From NCBI RefSeq assembly GCF_902712855.1, contig NZ_LR743507.1, positions 2,652,001 through 2,716,000 on the forward strand: a DNA stretch of 64,000 nt, given 5' to 3'. Below the pieces are notes generated by a model. It made no database searches and was not told the DNA's origin. It was given only the letters and a program-made list of their open reading frames with translations. The translations under genes and the position numbers were made by a program. Source of the stretch: Variovorax paradoxus. Its GTDB lineage: Bacteria > Pseudomonadota > Gammaproteobacteria > Burkholderiales > Burkholderiaceae_C. Positions 27,812 through 35,980 of the stretch are shown here, in pieces (position 1 is the first letter of the stretch; each line of letters opens with the position of its first letter).

Positions 27812-28084
27812 GTGAACAAGACCGAACTGATTGAGCACATCGCAAAGAACGCCGATATTTCCAAAGCTGCAGCAACGCGTGCGCTCGAGTCCACCATCGG
27901 CGCCATTCGTACCACGCTCAAGAAGGGCGGCTCGGTTTCGCTCGTCGGTTTCGGCACTTTCGCAGTAGGCAAGCGCGCGGCCCGCACCGGCCGAAATCCC
28001 CGCACCGGCGACGCGATTAAAATCAAGGCCGCCAAGATCCCGAAGTTCCGTCCGGGCAAGGCGCTCAAAGACGCGCTGAACTAA
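27812..28084 (+). CDS. hupB: DNA-binding protein HU-beta
   Basis: A 90-residue nucleoid protein that bends DNA without sequence preference. VNKTELIEHIAKNADISKAA begins the protein at a GTG codon; no in-frame ATG gives the right length. The DNA-contacting arm GRNPRTGDAIKIKAAKIPKF is complete, with the Pro that intercalates. A near-consensus promoter lies upstream. tRNA-Val begins 28 bases after the stop and may be cotranscribed. Confidence 0.97.
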   Translation: MNKTELIEHIAKNADISKAAATRALESTIGAIRTTLKKGGSVSLVGFGTFAVGKRAARTGRNPRTGDAIKIKAAKIPKFRPGKALKDALN

Positions 28085-28112
28085 GACGGTAGACTCGGAG
28101 AGTTTTCCGGTG

Positions 28113-28188
28113 GGGTGCTTAGCTCAGTTGGTAGAGCGGCGCCCTTACAAGGCGTAGGTCGGGGGTTCGAGCCCCTCAGCACCCACCA
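28113..28188 (+). tRNA. tRNA-Val (anticodon TAC)
   Basis: 76 bases. Acceptor GGGTGCT pairs with AGCACCC, the D-arm is GCTCAGTTGGTAGAGC, the anticodon loop CTTACAA gives TAC, the T-arm has GGTTCGAGCC, and CCA is encoded. It is followed by a hairpin terminator at 28203-28228. Confidence 0.98.
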
Positions 28189-28202
28189 CCACCAGATGCA
28201 AA

Positions 28203-28228
28203 GGCGAACCGCAAGTTCGCCTTTTTTA
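28203..28228 (+). terminator. Terminator after tRNA-Val
   Basis: GGCGAAC (28203-28209) and GTTCGCC (28215-28221), loop CGCAA, then TTTTTT. It ends the hupB-tRNA-Val unit before the PpiD-like gene. Confidence 0.88.
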
Positions 28229-28265
28229 TTGCCGTCCGACAGCCGTCGAAAAAGAGTGTCCAAGC

Positions 28266-30179
28266 ATGTTTGATTTCTTCCGCAAGTACAACAAGATCGT
28301 CATGATTTTCTTGTTCTTGCTGATCATTCCCTCGTTCGTGCTCTTCGGCGTCGAGCGCTACCAGGGCGGCAGCGACGAGAAGGTGGCCCGCGTCGACGGC
28401 CAGCCGATCACCAAGCCCGAGTGGGATCAGCAGCATCGCGTGGAGACGGATCGCATCCGCCAGCAGTCGCCCAACGTCGATCCGACGGTGCTCGACTCCG
28501 ACGCGCTGCGCTATGCGACGCTGGAGCGCATGGTGCGCGATCGCGTGCTGGCCGCCGCTGCCACGAAGGCGAACATGACGGTGTCCGAAGAACGCCTCTC
28601 GCGCATGTTCGCGCAGGACCCGGGCCTGGCTTCCTTCCGCACGCCCGAAGGCAAATTCGACAGTGACGCCTTCACGCGCGTGACCGGCCGCACGCCCGAG
28701 CAGTACGTAGCATCGGTGCGATCGGACATGGCGACGCAGCAGGTTCTGCTGGGCGTGTCGGGCACGGCGTTCACGCCGCCTGCGCTGGCGTCCACCACGA
28801 TCAACGCGTTCTACGACAGCCGGGAGATCCAGGTCGCCCGCTTCAACCCGGACAGCTTCGCGTCGAAGGTCACGGTGAGCGACGCCGACATCGAGACCTA
28901 CTACAAGGATCACACCGCGCAGTTCCAGGCGCCGGAACGCGCTGACATCGAGTACCTGGTGCTCGACATCGAAGCGGCCAAGAAGAACATCGTCCTGAGC
29001 GACGCCGACCTGAAGACCTATTACCAGGAAAACACCGCGCGCTTCGGCACGAAGGAAGAGCGCCGCGCAAGCCACATCCTGATCACTGCGCCGGCCAGCA
29101 TGGCCGCCGGCGACCGCGAGAAGGCCAAGGCCAAGGCAGAGCAACTTCTGGCCGAGGTGAAGAAGGCGCCCAACACCTTTGCCGACGTGGCGCGCAAGAA
29201 TTCTGATGATGATTTGACTGCCAAGAGCGGTGGTCAACTGGATATGGGGCCGAAGGGAAGTCTTGTCGCCAAACCTCTGGACGACGCTGTGTTCGCGCTC
29301 AAGAAGGGCGAAATCAGTAGCCTGATCGAAACCGAATTCGGCTTTCACATTGTTCAGCTCAATGACATCAAGCCTGCTCAGGTGACCCCCTTTGAACAGG
29401 TGCGCGCCACCATCGAGAACGAAGCGCGCGCCCAACAGGCCACGCAGGAATTCGCGAAGGCGGCCGAGGCTTTCACCGATGCCGTCTACCAGACGCCCGA
29501 CAGCCTCAAGCCCGCTGCCGAGAAGCTGAAGCTCACGATCCAGACAGCCAGCAATGTCGCGCGCACGCCTGCACCAGGTGCGACCGGCCCGCTCGCCAGC
29601 CGCAACTTCCTGAGTGCACTGTTTGCGCCTGACTCGCTCGAGCGCAAGCAGAACACCGAGGCTATCGAGGTTGGTTCGAGCCAGCTTGCTGCAGGCCGAA
29701 TCACGCAATACACGGCAGCGCATGCCGTGCCGCTTGCCGAGGTGAAGGACAAGATCCGCGCCCAACTCGTCACCGAGCGTGCCGCCGTGCTCGCCAAGAC
29801 CGAGGGTGAAGCCAAGCTCGCTGCATGGACCGCGAAGGCCGACGGTGCGACCTTCGGTGCGCCGATGACCGTTTCGCGTCGCGACGCGCAATCGCAGCCG
29901 CTGCCGGTCATCGATGCCGCGCTGCGCGCCGACGCCGCCAAGCTGCCGGCACTCGTGGGCGTGGACCTCGGTGCGCAGGGCTATGCCGTGGTTCGCGTGA
30001 CCAAGGTCGTGCCGCGCACGCCGCCGGCACCGGAGCTCGCGAAACAGGAGCAGGCGCAGGTCGGGCAGTCGATCGCAGCAGCGGAAGATGCCGCCTACTA
30101 CAACCTGTTGAAGGAACGCTTCAAGGCGGAAATTCTGGTGCCGAAGCCGGCGGACACGCTGCCTGTCGCGGGTCGCTGA
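28266..30179 (+). CDS. ppiD: SurA-N domain peptidyl-prolyl isomerase, PpiD-like periplasmic foldase
   Basis: A 637-residue protein anchored by one N-terminal helix (MFDFFRKYNKIVMIFLFLLI), with the rest in the periplasm. It has an N-terminal SurA-like chaperone domain (about residues 35-230), a parvulin PPIase domain at about 265-370 (ERRASHILITAPASMAAGDR and IETEFGFHIVQLNDIKP), and a second, degenerate C-terminal part. PpiD helps outer-membrane and exported proteins leave the SecYEG translocon. About 29195-29400, within the PPIase domain, codons are richer in A/T at the third position (for example a run of three GAT) than in the rest of the gene. The hupB-ppiD order is conserved in many proteobacteria. 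Confidence 0.92.
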   Translation: MFDFFRKYNKIVMIFLFLLIIPSFVLFGVERYQGGSDEKVARVDGQPITKPEWDQQHRVETDRIRQQSPNVDPTVLDSDALRYATLERMVRDRVLAAAATKANMTVSEERLSRMFAQDPGLASFRTPEGKFDSDAFTRVTGRTPEQYVASVRSDMATQQVLLGVSGTAFTPPALASTTINAFYDSREIQVARFNPDSFASKVTVSDADIETYYKDHTAQFQAPERADIEYLVLDIEAAKKNIVLSDADLKTYYQENTARFGTKEERRASHILITAPASMAAGDREKAKAKAEQLLAEVKKAPNTFADVARKNSDDDLTAKSGGQLDMGPKGSLVAKPLDDAVFALKKGEISSLIETEFGFHIVQLNDIKPAQVTPFEQVRATIENEARAQQATQEFAKAAEAFTDAVYQTPDSLKPAAEKLKLTIQTASNVARTPAPGATGPLASRNFLSALFAPDSLERKQNTEAIEVGSSQLAAGRITQYTAAHAVPLAEVKDKIRAQLVTERAAVLAKTEGEAKLAAWTAKADGATFGAPMTVSRRDAQSQPLPVIDAALRADAAKLPALVGVDLGAQGYAVVRVTKVVPRTPPAPELAKQEQAQVGQSIAAAEDAAYYNLLKERFKAEILVPKPADTLPVAGR

Positions 30180-30209
30180 CGCGGCGGCCGCGAGGCCCGC
30201 AGACACGAA

Positions 30210-30238
30210 AGCCCGAACCCGCTGGTTCGGGCTTTTTT
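30210..30238 (+). terminator. Terminator of ppiD
   Basis: AGCCCGAACC (30210-30219) and GGTTCGGGCT (30224-30233), loop CGCT, then a T run. Confidence 0.92.
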
Positions 30239-30309
30239 CATGGTGACGGCCGGGCGGCCCGTCGCACGAGGGACAAGTGGCGGCTGCGCTTCTTGCCAGA
30301 ATCCCGGGC

Positions 30310-30984
30310 ATGGGAACCCTCTATCTCGTGCGTCACGGACAAGCCAGCTTCGGCGCTGCCGACTATGACAACCTGAGCGAACTCGGGCGCCGACAGTCCG
30401 TGCGCCTGGGCGAATACTGGCGCGAGCGCGGCATGAAGTTCGACGCGGTCATCACCGGGACGCTGAAGCGCCATCGCCAGACCTGGGAGGGCATCGCCAA
30501 GGGATTGGGCCTGACGCGCGATGACGTCCTGCCGTGGCCCGGACTGAACGAATACGACAGCGAGGCGGTCATTGCCACCATCCACGAAGGCAAGCTCGAG
30601 AAGCCCGATTCGCCCGAGATGTATCGCCATCACTTCCGTTTGCTGCGCGAAGGACTCGGTGCGTGGATGCAAGGCAAGACGGCGCCCGTAGGCATGCCGA
30701 GCTATGTGGATTTTCTCGCCGGCGTGACGACGGCGCTGGACCATGTGCGTGACAAGCACCATGGCGCCAAGGTGCTGGTGGTGTCGAGCGGTGGACCGAT
30801 CAGCACGGCTGTAGGCCATGTGCTCGGCACGAGCGCGGAGACGACGATCGAGCTCAACCTGCGCATTCGCAATACCTCGGTCACGGAATTCGCATTCACA
30901 CCGAAGCGGCACATGCTCGTGACCTACAACACACTGCCCCATCTGGATGGGCCGGCGTACGAGGGGTGGGTGACCTACGCCTGA
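30310..30984 (+). CDS. Histidine phosphatase family protein
   Basis: A 224-residue phosphoglycerate-mutase-like protein. The catalytic RHG is in MGTLYLVRHGQASFGAADYD, the second Arg in TGTLKRHRQTWEG, and the second His corresponds to VVSSGGPIS, where a Ser-Gly-Gly replaces the usual SHGG His. The acid is in GLNEYDSEAV. Loss of the second catalytic His is worth noting and would lower phosphatase activity if the alignment is right. The start at 30310 follows a CAGAAT box by 7 bases. The substrate is unknown. Confidence 0.82.
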   Translation: MGTLYLVRHGQASFGAADYDNLSELGRRQSVRLGEYWRERGMKFDAVITGTLKRHRQTWEGIAKGLGLTRDDVLPWPGLNEYDSEAVIATIHEGKLEKPDSPEMYRHHFRLLREGLGAWMQGKTAPVGMPSYVDFLAGVTTALDHVRDKHHGAKVLVVSSGGPISTAVGHVLGTSAETTIELNLRIRNTSVTEFAFTPKRHMLVTYNTLPHLDGPAYEGWVTYA

Positions 30985-31001
30985 TGCCCTGAATGCAGGG
31001 C

Positions 31002-31382
31002 TCAGGCCTGCCAGACGCCGCAGCCGGCCTGGCGCAATGCGATGCCGAGGTCCACTTCCAGCAGCCGTGCGTCTTCATAGGTCAGCGGGTTGTAGCGCTC
31101 GTAGAGCGCGGGCAGCAGGTGCAGGCCGTATTCCTGGACGAAGCTGTTGGCCTGGATGCCGGCCTTGTGCTTGTCGAAACGGATGTCCGGATCCAGTCCG
31201 GTCATGCCGACATAGACGAAGGGTTTGCCAAGTTGGTAGTCGGGATTGGCTCGCCTGAAGCGCCCGTTGTTCCAGACACGATCGTCGAGCTCGACGACAT
31301 AGACGTAGTGCCTCGCGCGCGGCTTGCGTGGCGTGGCGCCCGGCGTGGCCGCGCGCGCAATGCGGCGCGGGCGTGTGGCCAT
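31002..31382 (-). CDS. Small GIY-YIG-like protein
   Basis: A 126-residue basic protein. After an Arg-rich leader (PRRIARAATPGATPRKPRAR) comes HYVYVVELDD, an insert of about 20 residues, then PFVYVGMTGLDPDIRFDKHK. This is the Y-Y-G-R-H arrangement of a GIY-YIG nuclease, and YEDARLLEVDLGIALRQAG supplies the Glu that binds metal in this fold. No other domain is present. A role in DNA or RNA cleavage is inferred; no partner gene is apparent. Its ATG overlaps the stop of the upstream GlsB gene by one base (TGATG), so translation is coupled. Confidence 0.65.
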   Translation of the reverse strand: MATRPRRIARAATPGATPRKPRARHYVYVVELDDRVWNNGRFRRANPDYQLGKPFVYVGMTGLDPDIRFDKHKAGIQANSFVQEYGLHLLPALYERYNPLTYEDARLLEVDLGIALRQAGCGVWQA

Positions 31383-31630
31383 CAGCTCTTGCGCTTGATC
31401 AGGCCGTAAAGGATCAGCAGCACGATCGCGCCGAGCACCGAAGCGATGAAGCCTGCGCCCTGGCCGGCCGTGTACCAGCCGAGCGACTGGCCGACGTAGG
31501 TGACGATCAGCGAGCCTGCGATGCCGATGATCGTGGTGACGATGAAGCCGGCGGAGTCATCGCCCGGCTTGACGGCCCGCGCCACGAGACCCACGACGAA
31601 CCCGATCAGAATAGTCCAGACGATGCTCAT
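31382..31630 (-). CDS. GlsB/YeaQ/YmgE family stress response membrane protein
   Basis: An 82-residue protein with three hydrophobic segments and Gly-rich turns: MSIVWTILIGFVVGLVARAV, GFIVTTIIGIAGSLIVTYVG and FIASVLGAIVLLILYGLIKR. These match the transglycosylase-associated (Tag) small membrane proteins induced in general stress; function unknown. The start is supported by AAAGGAA upstream. It is coupled by one-base overlap to the GIY-YIG-like gene. Confidence 0.9.
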   Translation of the reverse strand: MSIVWTILIGFVVGLVARAVKPGDDSAGFIVTTIIGIAGSLIVTYVGQSLGWYTAGQGAGFIASVLGAIVLLILYGLIKRKS

Positions 31631-31840
31631 GAAGAAATTCCTTTGGTGGTGAATGGGACAAGGGAGCGGCCGATGCCGTACCCGCTTGGCGGGCCGCATT
31701 CATGATAGCGGAGCGACCTGGAGGCGAGCTGCGTCGAGTGCGGCTGTGATGGTGATGCGGGAGTTTTTGGCCGGCGCCGTGACATGGAGCTTGCACGGCG
31801 TCCTACAGGCTTGCACCGCTCATCGCGGTACACCTTACGC

Positions 31841-32470
31841 ATGCTGGAAAAACTGCCTGATGTCATTGGCCACGCGTTGCAAGGGGTGCGCGCGGGTCTG
31901 GAGCAGATCGTCTTCAACAACCTCGGGATGCGCGAGGGGTTGGCGTCGATCCAACTCACCAGCATGGCATTTGCCGACCACTCGCCACTGCCGCTCCGCT
32001 GTACCGCGGACGGCGAGGGCGTTTCTCCGCCGTTGCAGTGGGCGGGTGTACCGGCAGCCGCTTCGCTGGTCCTGATCGTCGAGGACGCCGATTCGCCGAC
32101 GCCCAATCCACTGGTGCATGCGATAGTGGTGAATCTGCCGACGGCCAGTGCTTCAATGGCCGAGGCCGCGATGCCGAGCCAGGACAACGAAGGAGCGGGC
32201 CTGCACGTCGGACGCAATTCCGCGCTGCAGCCGACATGGCTGCCGCCAGATCCGCCGCCGGGTCATGGGACGCACCGGTATGCGTTCCAGCTCTTCGCTC
32301 TGGCGGAGGCGCCACAGTTTTCAGATTCGCCCGGTCGGGATGAAGTCATGGACGCGCTTCGTGCGCATGCAGTTGCCAGCGGGTTGCTCATCGGGACCTA
32401 TGAGCGACCGGACGGGTCGATCACGATCCAGGCGGATGCGACCAGCGTTGGACCGCTTGCGGCGGGCTGA
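31841..32470 (+). CDS. YbhB/YbcL family Raf kinase inhibitor-like protein
   Basis: A 209-residue protein of the PEBP family. The core has SPPLQWAGVPAAASLVLIVE, DADSPTPNPLVHAIVVNLPT and PPGHGTHRYAFQLFALA, the anion-binding DPD/HxH-type pocket of the fold. The N-terminal 45 residues (MLEKLPDVIGHALQGVRAGL) are an extra helical part typical of the longer bacterial members. The biological role of bacterial PEBPs is poorly known. It lies alone between the small stress gene and tRNA-His. Confidence 0.88.
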   Translation: MLEKLPDVIGHALQGVRAGLEQIVFNNLGMREGLASIQLTSMAFADHSPLPLRCTADGEGVSPPLQWAGVPAAASLVLIVEDADSPTPNPLVHAIVVNLPTASASMAEAAMPSQDNEGAGLHVGRNSALQPTWLPPDPPPGHGTHRYAFQLFALAEAPQFSDSPGRDEVMDALRAHAVASGLLIGTYERPDGSITIQADATSVGPLAAG

Positions 32471-32526
32471 TGTGACTGCTTCGTGCTCTTTTTGTTGGAG
32501 TTGCTGAAAACGGCGATTTTTAACGC

Positions 32527-32532
32527 TACAAT
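32527..32532 (+). promoter_or_regulatory. tRNA-His -10 box
   Basis: TACAAT 13 bases upstream of the tRNA-His 5' end. A TTGCTG at 32501 is 20 bases upstream and only a poor -35. Confidence 0.5.
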
Positions 32533-32545
32533 CTGAGGCTCTGCG

Positions 32546-32621
32546 GTGGCTGTAGCTCAGCTGGTAGAGTCCCAGATTGTGATTCTGGTCGTCGTGGGTT
32601 CGAGTCCCATCAGCCACCCCA
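32546..32621 (+). tRNA. tRNA-His (anticodon GTG)
   Basis: Acceptor GTGGCTG pairs with CAGCCAC. The anticodon stem-loop CCAGA-TTGTGAT-TCTGG gives GTG. The discriminator is C73 followed by encoded CCA, and G at 32545 can serve as the extra G-1 that marks tRNA-His. Confidence 0.98.
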
Positions 32622-32637
32622 AAAACATCTCCTTTGC

Positions 32638-32654
32638 GCTATTGCTCAAATAGC
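32638..32654. repeat. 17-bp GCTAT-N7-ATAGC palindromic repeat
   Basis: GCTATTGCTCAAATAGC, perfect 6-base arms, just after tRNA-His. It has the same length and end motif as copies at 5075 and 60877. Confidence 0.5.
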
Positions 32655-32667
32655 ATTTGAAGGATTC

Positions 32668-32692
32668 CATCGCCGGGCTTGCCCCGGCGATG
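32668..32692 (+). terminator. Possible terminator after tRNA-His
   Basis: CATCGCCGG and CCGGCGATG form a perfect 9-bp stem with loop GCTTGCC; only a weak T-rich tail (TCATTTCC) follows. Confidence 0.5.
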
Positions 32693-32835
32693 TCATTTCC
32701 GGACCGGCACTTCGTTGTTGCGTTCCTCTCCTTTTGCTGGTTTTCTTCCCGCGATAAACATTGCGGGCAGTGCTTCGTGTTGCGAGTTGTTGCATTAACG
32801 CAATCGGCCGCGACTTTTTTCGAGGCAGCGCCAGC

Positions 32836-32863
32836 TTGTGGCAAATGTAAACTGAATTAAAAT
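32836..32863 (+). promoter_or_regulatory. Promoter of the H-NS gene
   Basis: TTGTGG (32836-32841), 16-base spacer, TAAAAT (32858-32863), 30 bases before the ATG, which has CTGGAG as ribosome site. Confidence 0.65.
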
Positions 32864-32893
32864 CCGCACGTTTTCAATTTCTGGAGTCCAACA

Positions 32894-33238
32894 ATGGCTT
32901 CGACCCTCGCCGATATCAATTCTCAGATCAAGAAGCACGACGAGCAGATTGCGCAATTGCGCAGGCAGGCCGAGGAGCTGCGTAACCAGGAACGCTCCAG
33001 CGTGATCGACGAGGTGCGAAAGAAGATCGCGGAATATGGGCTGACCGCCACCGATCTCAAACTGACGGGACGGGTGGCTGCCGTCAAGCGCGCTGCAGGT
33101 GGTGCTCAGTCGAAGGCGGCTGCCAAATACCGCGGTCCTACCGGCGAAACCTGGTCTGGCGGCCGCGGCCGCAAGCCCCGTTGGGTCACCGAGGCATTGG
33201 CCGCCGGCAAGTCACTTTCTGATTACGAGATCAAGTAA
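32894..33238 (+). CDS. H-NS family nucleoid protein
   Basis: A 114-residue H-NS/BpH3-type protein. The N-terminal coiled-coil oligomerisation part is at residues 5-60 (KKHDEQIAQLRRQAEELRNQ). A short basic linker follows, then the C-terminal DNA-binding domain KYRGPTGETWSGGRGRKPRW with the GRGRKP minor-groove hook. H-NS proteins bind AT-rich DNA and silence acquired genes. It stands alone with its own promoter and terminator. Family members vary in number in these genomes, so no specific name is given. Confidence 0.95.
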   Translation: MASTLADINSQIKKHDEQIAQLRRQAEELRNQERSSVIDEVRKKIAEYGLTATDLKLTGRVAAVKRAAGGAQSKAAAKYRGPTGETWSGGRGRKPRWVTEALAAGKSLSDYEIK

Positions 33239-33269
33239 GTTCCGTCGGTTTCTGGGCAGCTGCCCAATA

Positions 33270-33298
33270 AAAAAGCCCGCATGCGCGGGCTTTTTTAT
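33270..33298. terminator. Bidirectional terminator
   Basis: GCCCGC (33276-33281) and GCGGGC (33286-33291) around ATGC, flanked by an A run and a T run; shared by the H-NS gene and the convergent quinone oxidoreductase gene. A perfect 14-bp palindrome TGGGCAGCTGCCCA lies just before it. Confidence 0.9.
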
Positions 33299-33321
33299 TT
33301 GGAGGGCGGCCTCAGAGGTGC

Positions 33322-34308
33322 TCAGTTCACCATCACCAGTTTTCCTTTGACGCCGCGTGACCCCATGTGGGCGTATGCAGCCTTCAATTCAGACATCGGC
33401 ATCGTACTGTCGATCACCGGCTTGATCTTTCCTTGTCCGTACCATTGAGCCAATTCGGCCATCATCGCCCCGTTGGCCTTCGGTTCGCGCTTGGCGAAAT
33501 CGCCCCAGAACACGCCAACGAGCGACGCGCCTTTCAGCAGCGTGAGATTCAACGGCAGTGATGGAATCGGGCCCGACGCAAAACCCACGACCAAATAGCG
33601 ACCGCGCCATCCGATCGAGCGAAAGGCCGGTTCTGCAAAATCGCCGCCGACGGGGTCGTAAATGACATCAGGGCCTTTGCCGTCGGTCGCCGCCTTGATC
33701 GCATCGCGAAAGCCATTGGGCAGTGCATGCGTGGTGTAGTTGATGGTTGCGTCAGCACCAATGGAGCGGCAAAGTTCGCATTTCTCGTCGGTCGAGGCTG
33801 CTGCAATTACCTTGGCGCCTGCAGCCTTGGCAATCTGGATTGCTGCAGTGCCTACGCCGCCCGCCGCGCCAAGAACGAGCACCGTCTCGCCGGGTTTGAG
33901 TTGTGCTCGGTCCATCAGCGCGTGCCACGACGTCGCGTAGATCATGATGAACGCTGCCGCATCCACGTGGCCGAATCCCTCGGGCAACGGCATGCACAGG
34001 GCCGCAGGTGCCAGCGTGTGGGTGCCGAAACCGCCGGTGCCCGACAGGCAGGCAACGTTCTGGCCCACCTTGAGATGCGTGACGCCATCGCCCACGGCCT
34101 GCACGACGCCTGCATATTCGGAGCCCGGCACGAAGGGCAGCGGCGGCTTCATCTGGTACTTGTTCTGCACGATCAGCAAGTCGGGAAAATTCAGGCTCGC
34201 CGCCCTGATCTCGATCAGCACCTGGCCCGGGCCCGGTGCCGGTGTCGGCAATTCCTTCCAGGTCAGCGCGTCGACGCCGGTGGGGTTTTCGCAAAGCCAT
34301 GCGTGCAT
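33322..34308 (-). CDS. NADPH:quinone oxidoreductase family, zinc-independent MDR protein
   Basis: A 328-residue medium-chain dehydrogenase/reductase. The GroES-like domain has AASLNFPDLLIVQNKYQMKP and FVPGSEYAGVVQAVGDGV; no zinc-binding Cys cluster is seen. The Rossmann domain carries VLVLGAAGGVGTAAIQIAKA (nucleotide-binding AAGGVG) and VIYDPVGGDFAEPAFRSIGW. These features place it in the quinone oxidoreductase (Qor) group that uses NADPH. The start MHAWLCENPTG was chosen because GGAG lies upstream and the domain begins there. It diverges from surE. Confidence 0.9.
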   Translation of the reverse strand: MHAWLCENPTGVDALTWKELPTPAPGPGQVLIEIRAASLNFPDLLIVQNKYQMKPPLPFVPGSEYAGVVQAVGDGVTHLKVGQNVACLSGTGGFGTHTLAPAALCMPLPEGFGHVDAAAFIMIYATSWHALMDRAQLKPGETVLVLGAAGGVGTAAIQIAKAAGAKVIAAASTDEKCELCRSIGADATINYTTHALPNGFRDAIKAATDGKGPDVIYDPVGGDFAEPAFRSIGWRGRYLVVGFASGPIPSLPLNLTLLKGASLVGVFWGDFAKREPKANGAMMAELAQWYGQGKIKPVIDSTMPMSELKAAYAHMGSRGVKGKLVMVN

Positions 34309-34435
34309 GCTCGAGTCTCCTTCGTGTGAGTCGGGTGGGGCAATCAATGCGGGCGATGATAGGCGGCGCGGCAAGGCGGGCTTGTCCCTGCTGCGACGCA
34401 CCTGCGGCCTACAATCCGAGGGCATTCAGGACACC

Positions 34436-35194
34436 ATGAAGATACTCATTTCCAATGACGACGGCTTTCAGGCGCCGGGCATCGTCGCATTGCACGACGC
34501 GCTCAAGGACATTGCCGATGTCGAGGTGGTCGCACCCGAGCACAACAACAGCGCGAAGTCGAACGCGCTAACCCTTGCGGCACCGCTCTACGTGCACCAG
34601 GCGCACAACGGCTTCCGCTACGTCACGGGTACGCCGGCCGATTGCGTGCACATCGCTCTCAAGGGATTGCTGGGCTACCGGCCTGACCTGGTCGTTTCCG
34701 GCATCAACAACGGCGCCAACATGGGCGACGACACCATCTACTCGGGCACCGTCGGTGCCGCCATGGAGGCGTACCTGTTCGGCATTCCCGCCATCGCGTT
34801 CTCGCAGATCGAAAAAGGCTGGGCGCATGTCGATGCTGCTGCCCAGGTGGCGCGCCGACTGGTCCAGCAGATCGAACGCGAGCGCATGCTGGAAGGCAAT
34901 GCGTTCCTGCTCAACGTGAATGTGCCCAACCTGCCTTTCGACCAGTTGAAGCCGGTGAAGGTCTGCAGGCTTGGCCGCAGGCATGCGGCAGAGAAGGTGA
35001 TCACGCAAGACAGCCCGCGCGGCGAGACCATGTACTGGATCGCCGGTGCAGGCAGCGCCAAGGACAGCGGCGAGGGCACAGACTTCCATGCCACGGCGGC
35101 TGGTCATATCGCCTTGACGCCGTTGCAGATCGACCTGACCGACCACGCCAACCTGGGCCAATGGCGCGAGACGGTGACTCGTCTCAGCAACTGA
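34436..35194 (+). CDS. surE: 5'/3'-nucleotidase SurE
   Basis: Removes phosphate from nucleoside 5'- or 3'-monophosphates; 252 residues. The metal site is in MKILISNDDGFQAPGI (Asp-Asp) with Ser in HNNSAKSNALTL and Asn in SGINNGANMGDDTIYSGTVG. TACAAT lies 20 bases upstream of the ATG. It is the first gene of surE-pcm-nlpD-rpoS, one base before pcm, an order conserved across beta- and gamma-proteobacteria and connected with stationary-phase survival. Confidence 0.97.
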   Translation: MKILISNDDGFQAPGIVALHDALKDIADVEVVAPEHNNSAKSNALTLAAPLYVHQAHNGFRYVTGTPADCVHIALKGLLGYRPDLVVSGINNGANMGDDTIYSGTVGAAMEAYLFGIPAIAFSQIEKGWAHVDAAAQVARRLVQQIERERMLEGNAFLLNVNVPNLPFDQLKPVKVCRLGRRHAAEKVITQDSPRGETMYWIAGAGSAKDSGEGTDFHATAAGHIALTPLQIDLTDHANLGQWRETVTRLSN

Positions 35195-35195
35195 C

Positions 35196-35969
35196 ATGGC
35201 CACCCAGCGGCCCAGTTTTCCCGTTCGCCTGACACCCACCGCTTCGGCAGCCACGCGCGGGCGAATGCCCGCGGTGCCTGTCAAGCCGATGGTTCCGTCC
35301 ACGCCTTCGATGGCGTCCAACGCAGTGCGTGCACGGATGGTGCAGAAGCTTGCGGCACAGGGCGTTTCCGATCCGCGCGTGTTGCGCGCGATGGGCGCCG
35401 TCGACCGGCATCTTTTCGTGGACAGCGCACTGGTCAATCAGGCCTATGAAGATACGAGCCTGCCGATCGGACTGGGGCAGACCATCTCCAAGCCCAGCGT
35501 GGTCGCCCGCATGATCGAGCTGCTGCTGGGTGCTCCCGCGCTCATCGGCAAACCACAGGACAAGCTTGGACGCGTGCTCGAGATCGGCACGGGCTGCGGC
35601 TACCAGGCCGCAGTCCTGAACCATGTCGCTTCCGAGGTCTACAGCATCGAGCGCCTTCGTGGTCTTCACGAGCGCGCGCGTACCAACCTGCGGCCGTTCC
35701 GGCTGGCCACCGTGCACCTGATGCTGGGCGACGGAATGATCGGCTACGCAAAGGGCGCGCCCTATGCGGGCATCATCGCGGCGGCAGGCGGCGAGGCCGT
35801 GCCGCAGGCGTGGGTCGACCAGCTCGCGGTAGGTGGCCGCATCGTCGCGCCGACGCATTCGGCCAGCGGTGGCCAGGCCCTTGTCGTCATCGACAAGACC
35901 GCCCGTGGACTGGAGCGGCTCGTTCTTGAGGCGGTTCACTTTGTCCCCCTAAAATCAGGTATCGCTTGA
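35196..35969 (+). CDS. pcm: Protein-L-isoaspartate O-methyltransferase
   Basis: Repairs isoaspartyl residues in aged proteins by SAM-dependent methylation; 257 residues. SAM motif I is VLEIGTGCGYQAAVLNHVA, and SLPIGLGQTISKPSVVARM is the substrate-binding motif. It is longer at the N-terminus than E. coli Pcm by about 45 residues, rich in Pro/Thr/Arg (SFPVRLTPTASAATRGR). The ATG starts one base after the surE stop. Confidence 0.96.
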   Translation: MATQRPSFPVRLTPTASAATRGRMPAVPVKPMVPSTPSMASNAVRARMVQKLAAQGVSDPRVLRAMGAVDRHLFVDSALVNQAYEDTSLPIGLGQTISKPSVVARMIELLLGAPALIGKPQDKLGRVLEIGTGCGYQAAVLNHVASEVYSIERLRGLHERARTNLRPFRLATVHLMLGDGMIGYAKGAPYAGIIAAAGGEAVPQAWVDQLAVGGRIVAPTHSASGGQALVVIDKTARGLERLVLEAVHFVPLKSGIA

Positions 35970-35980
35970 AGGAATAACAA

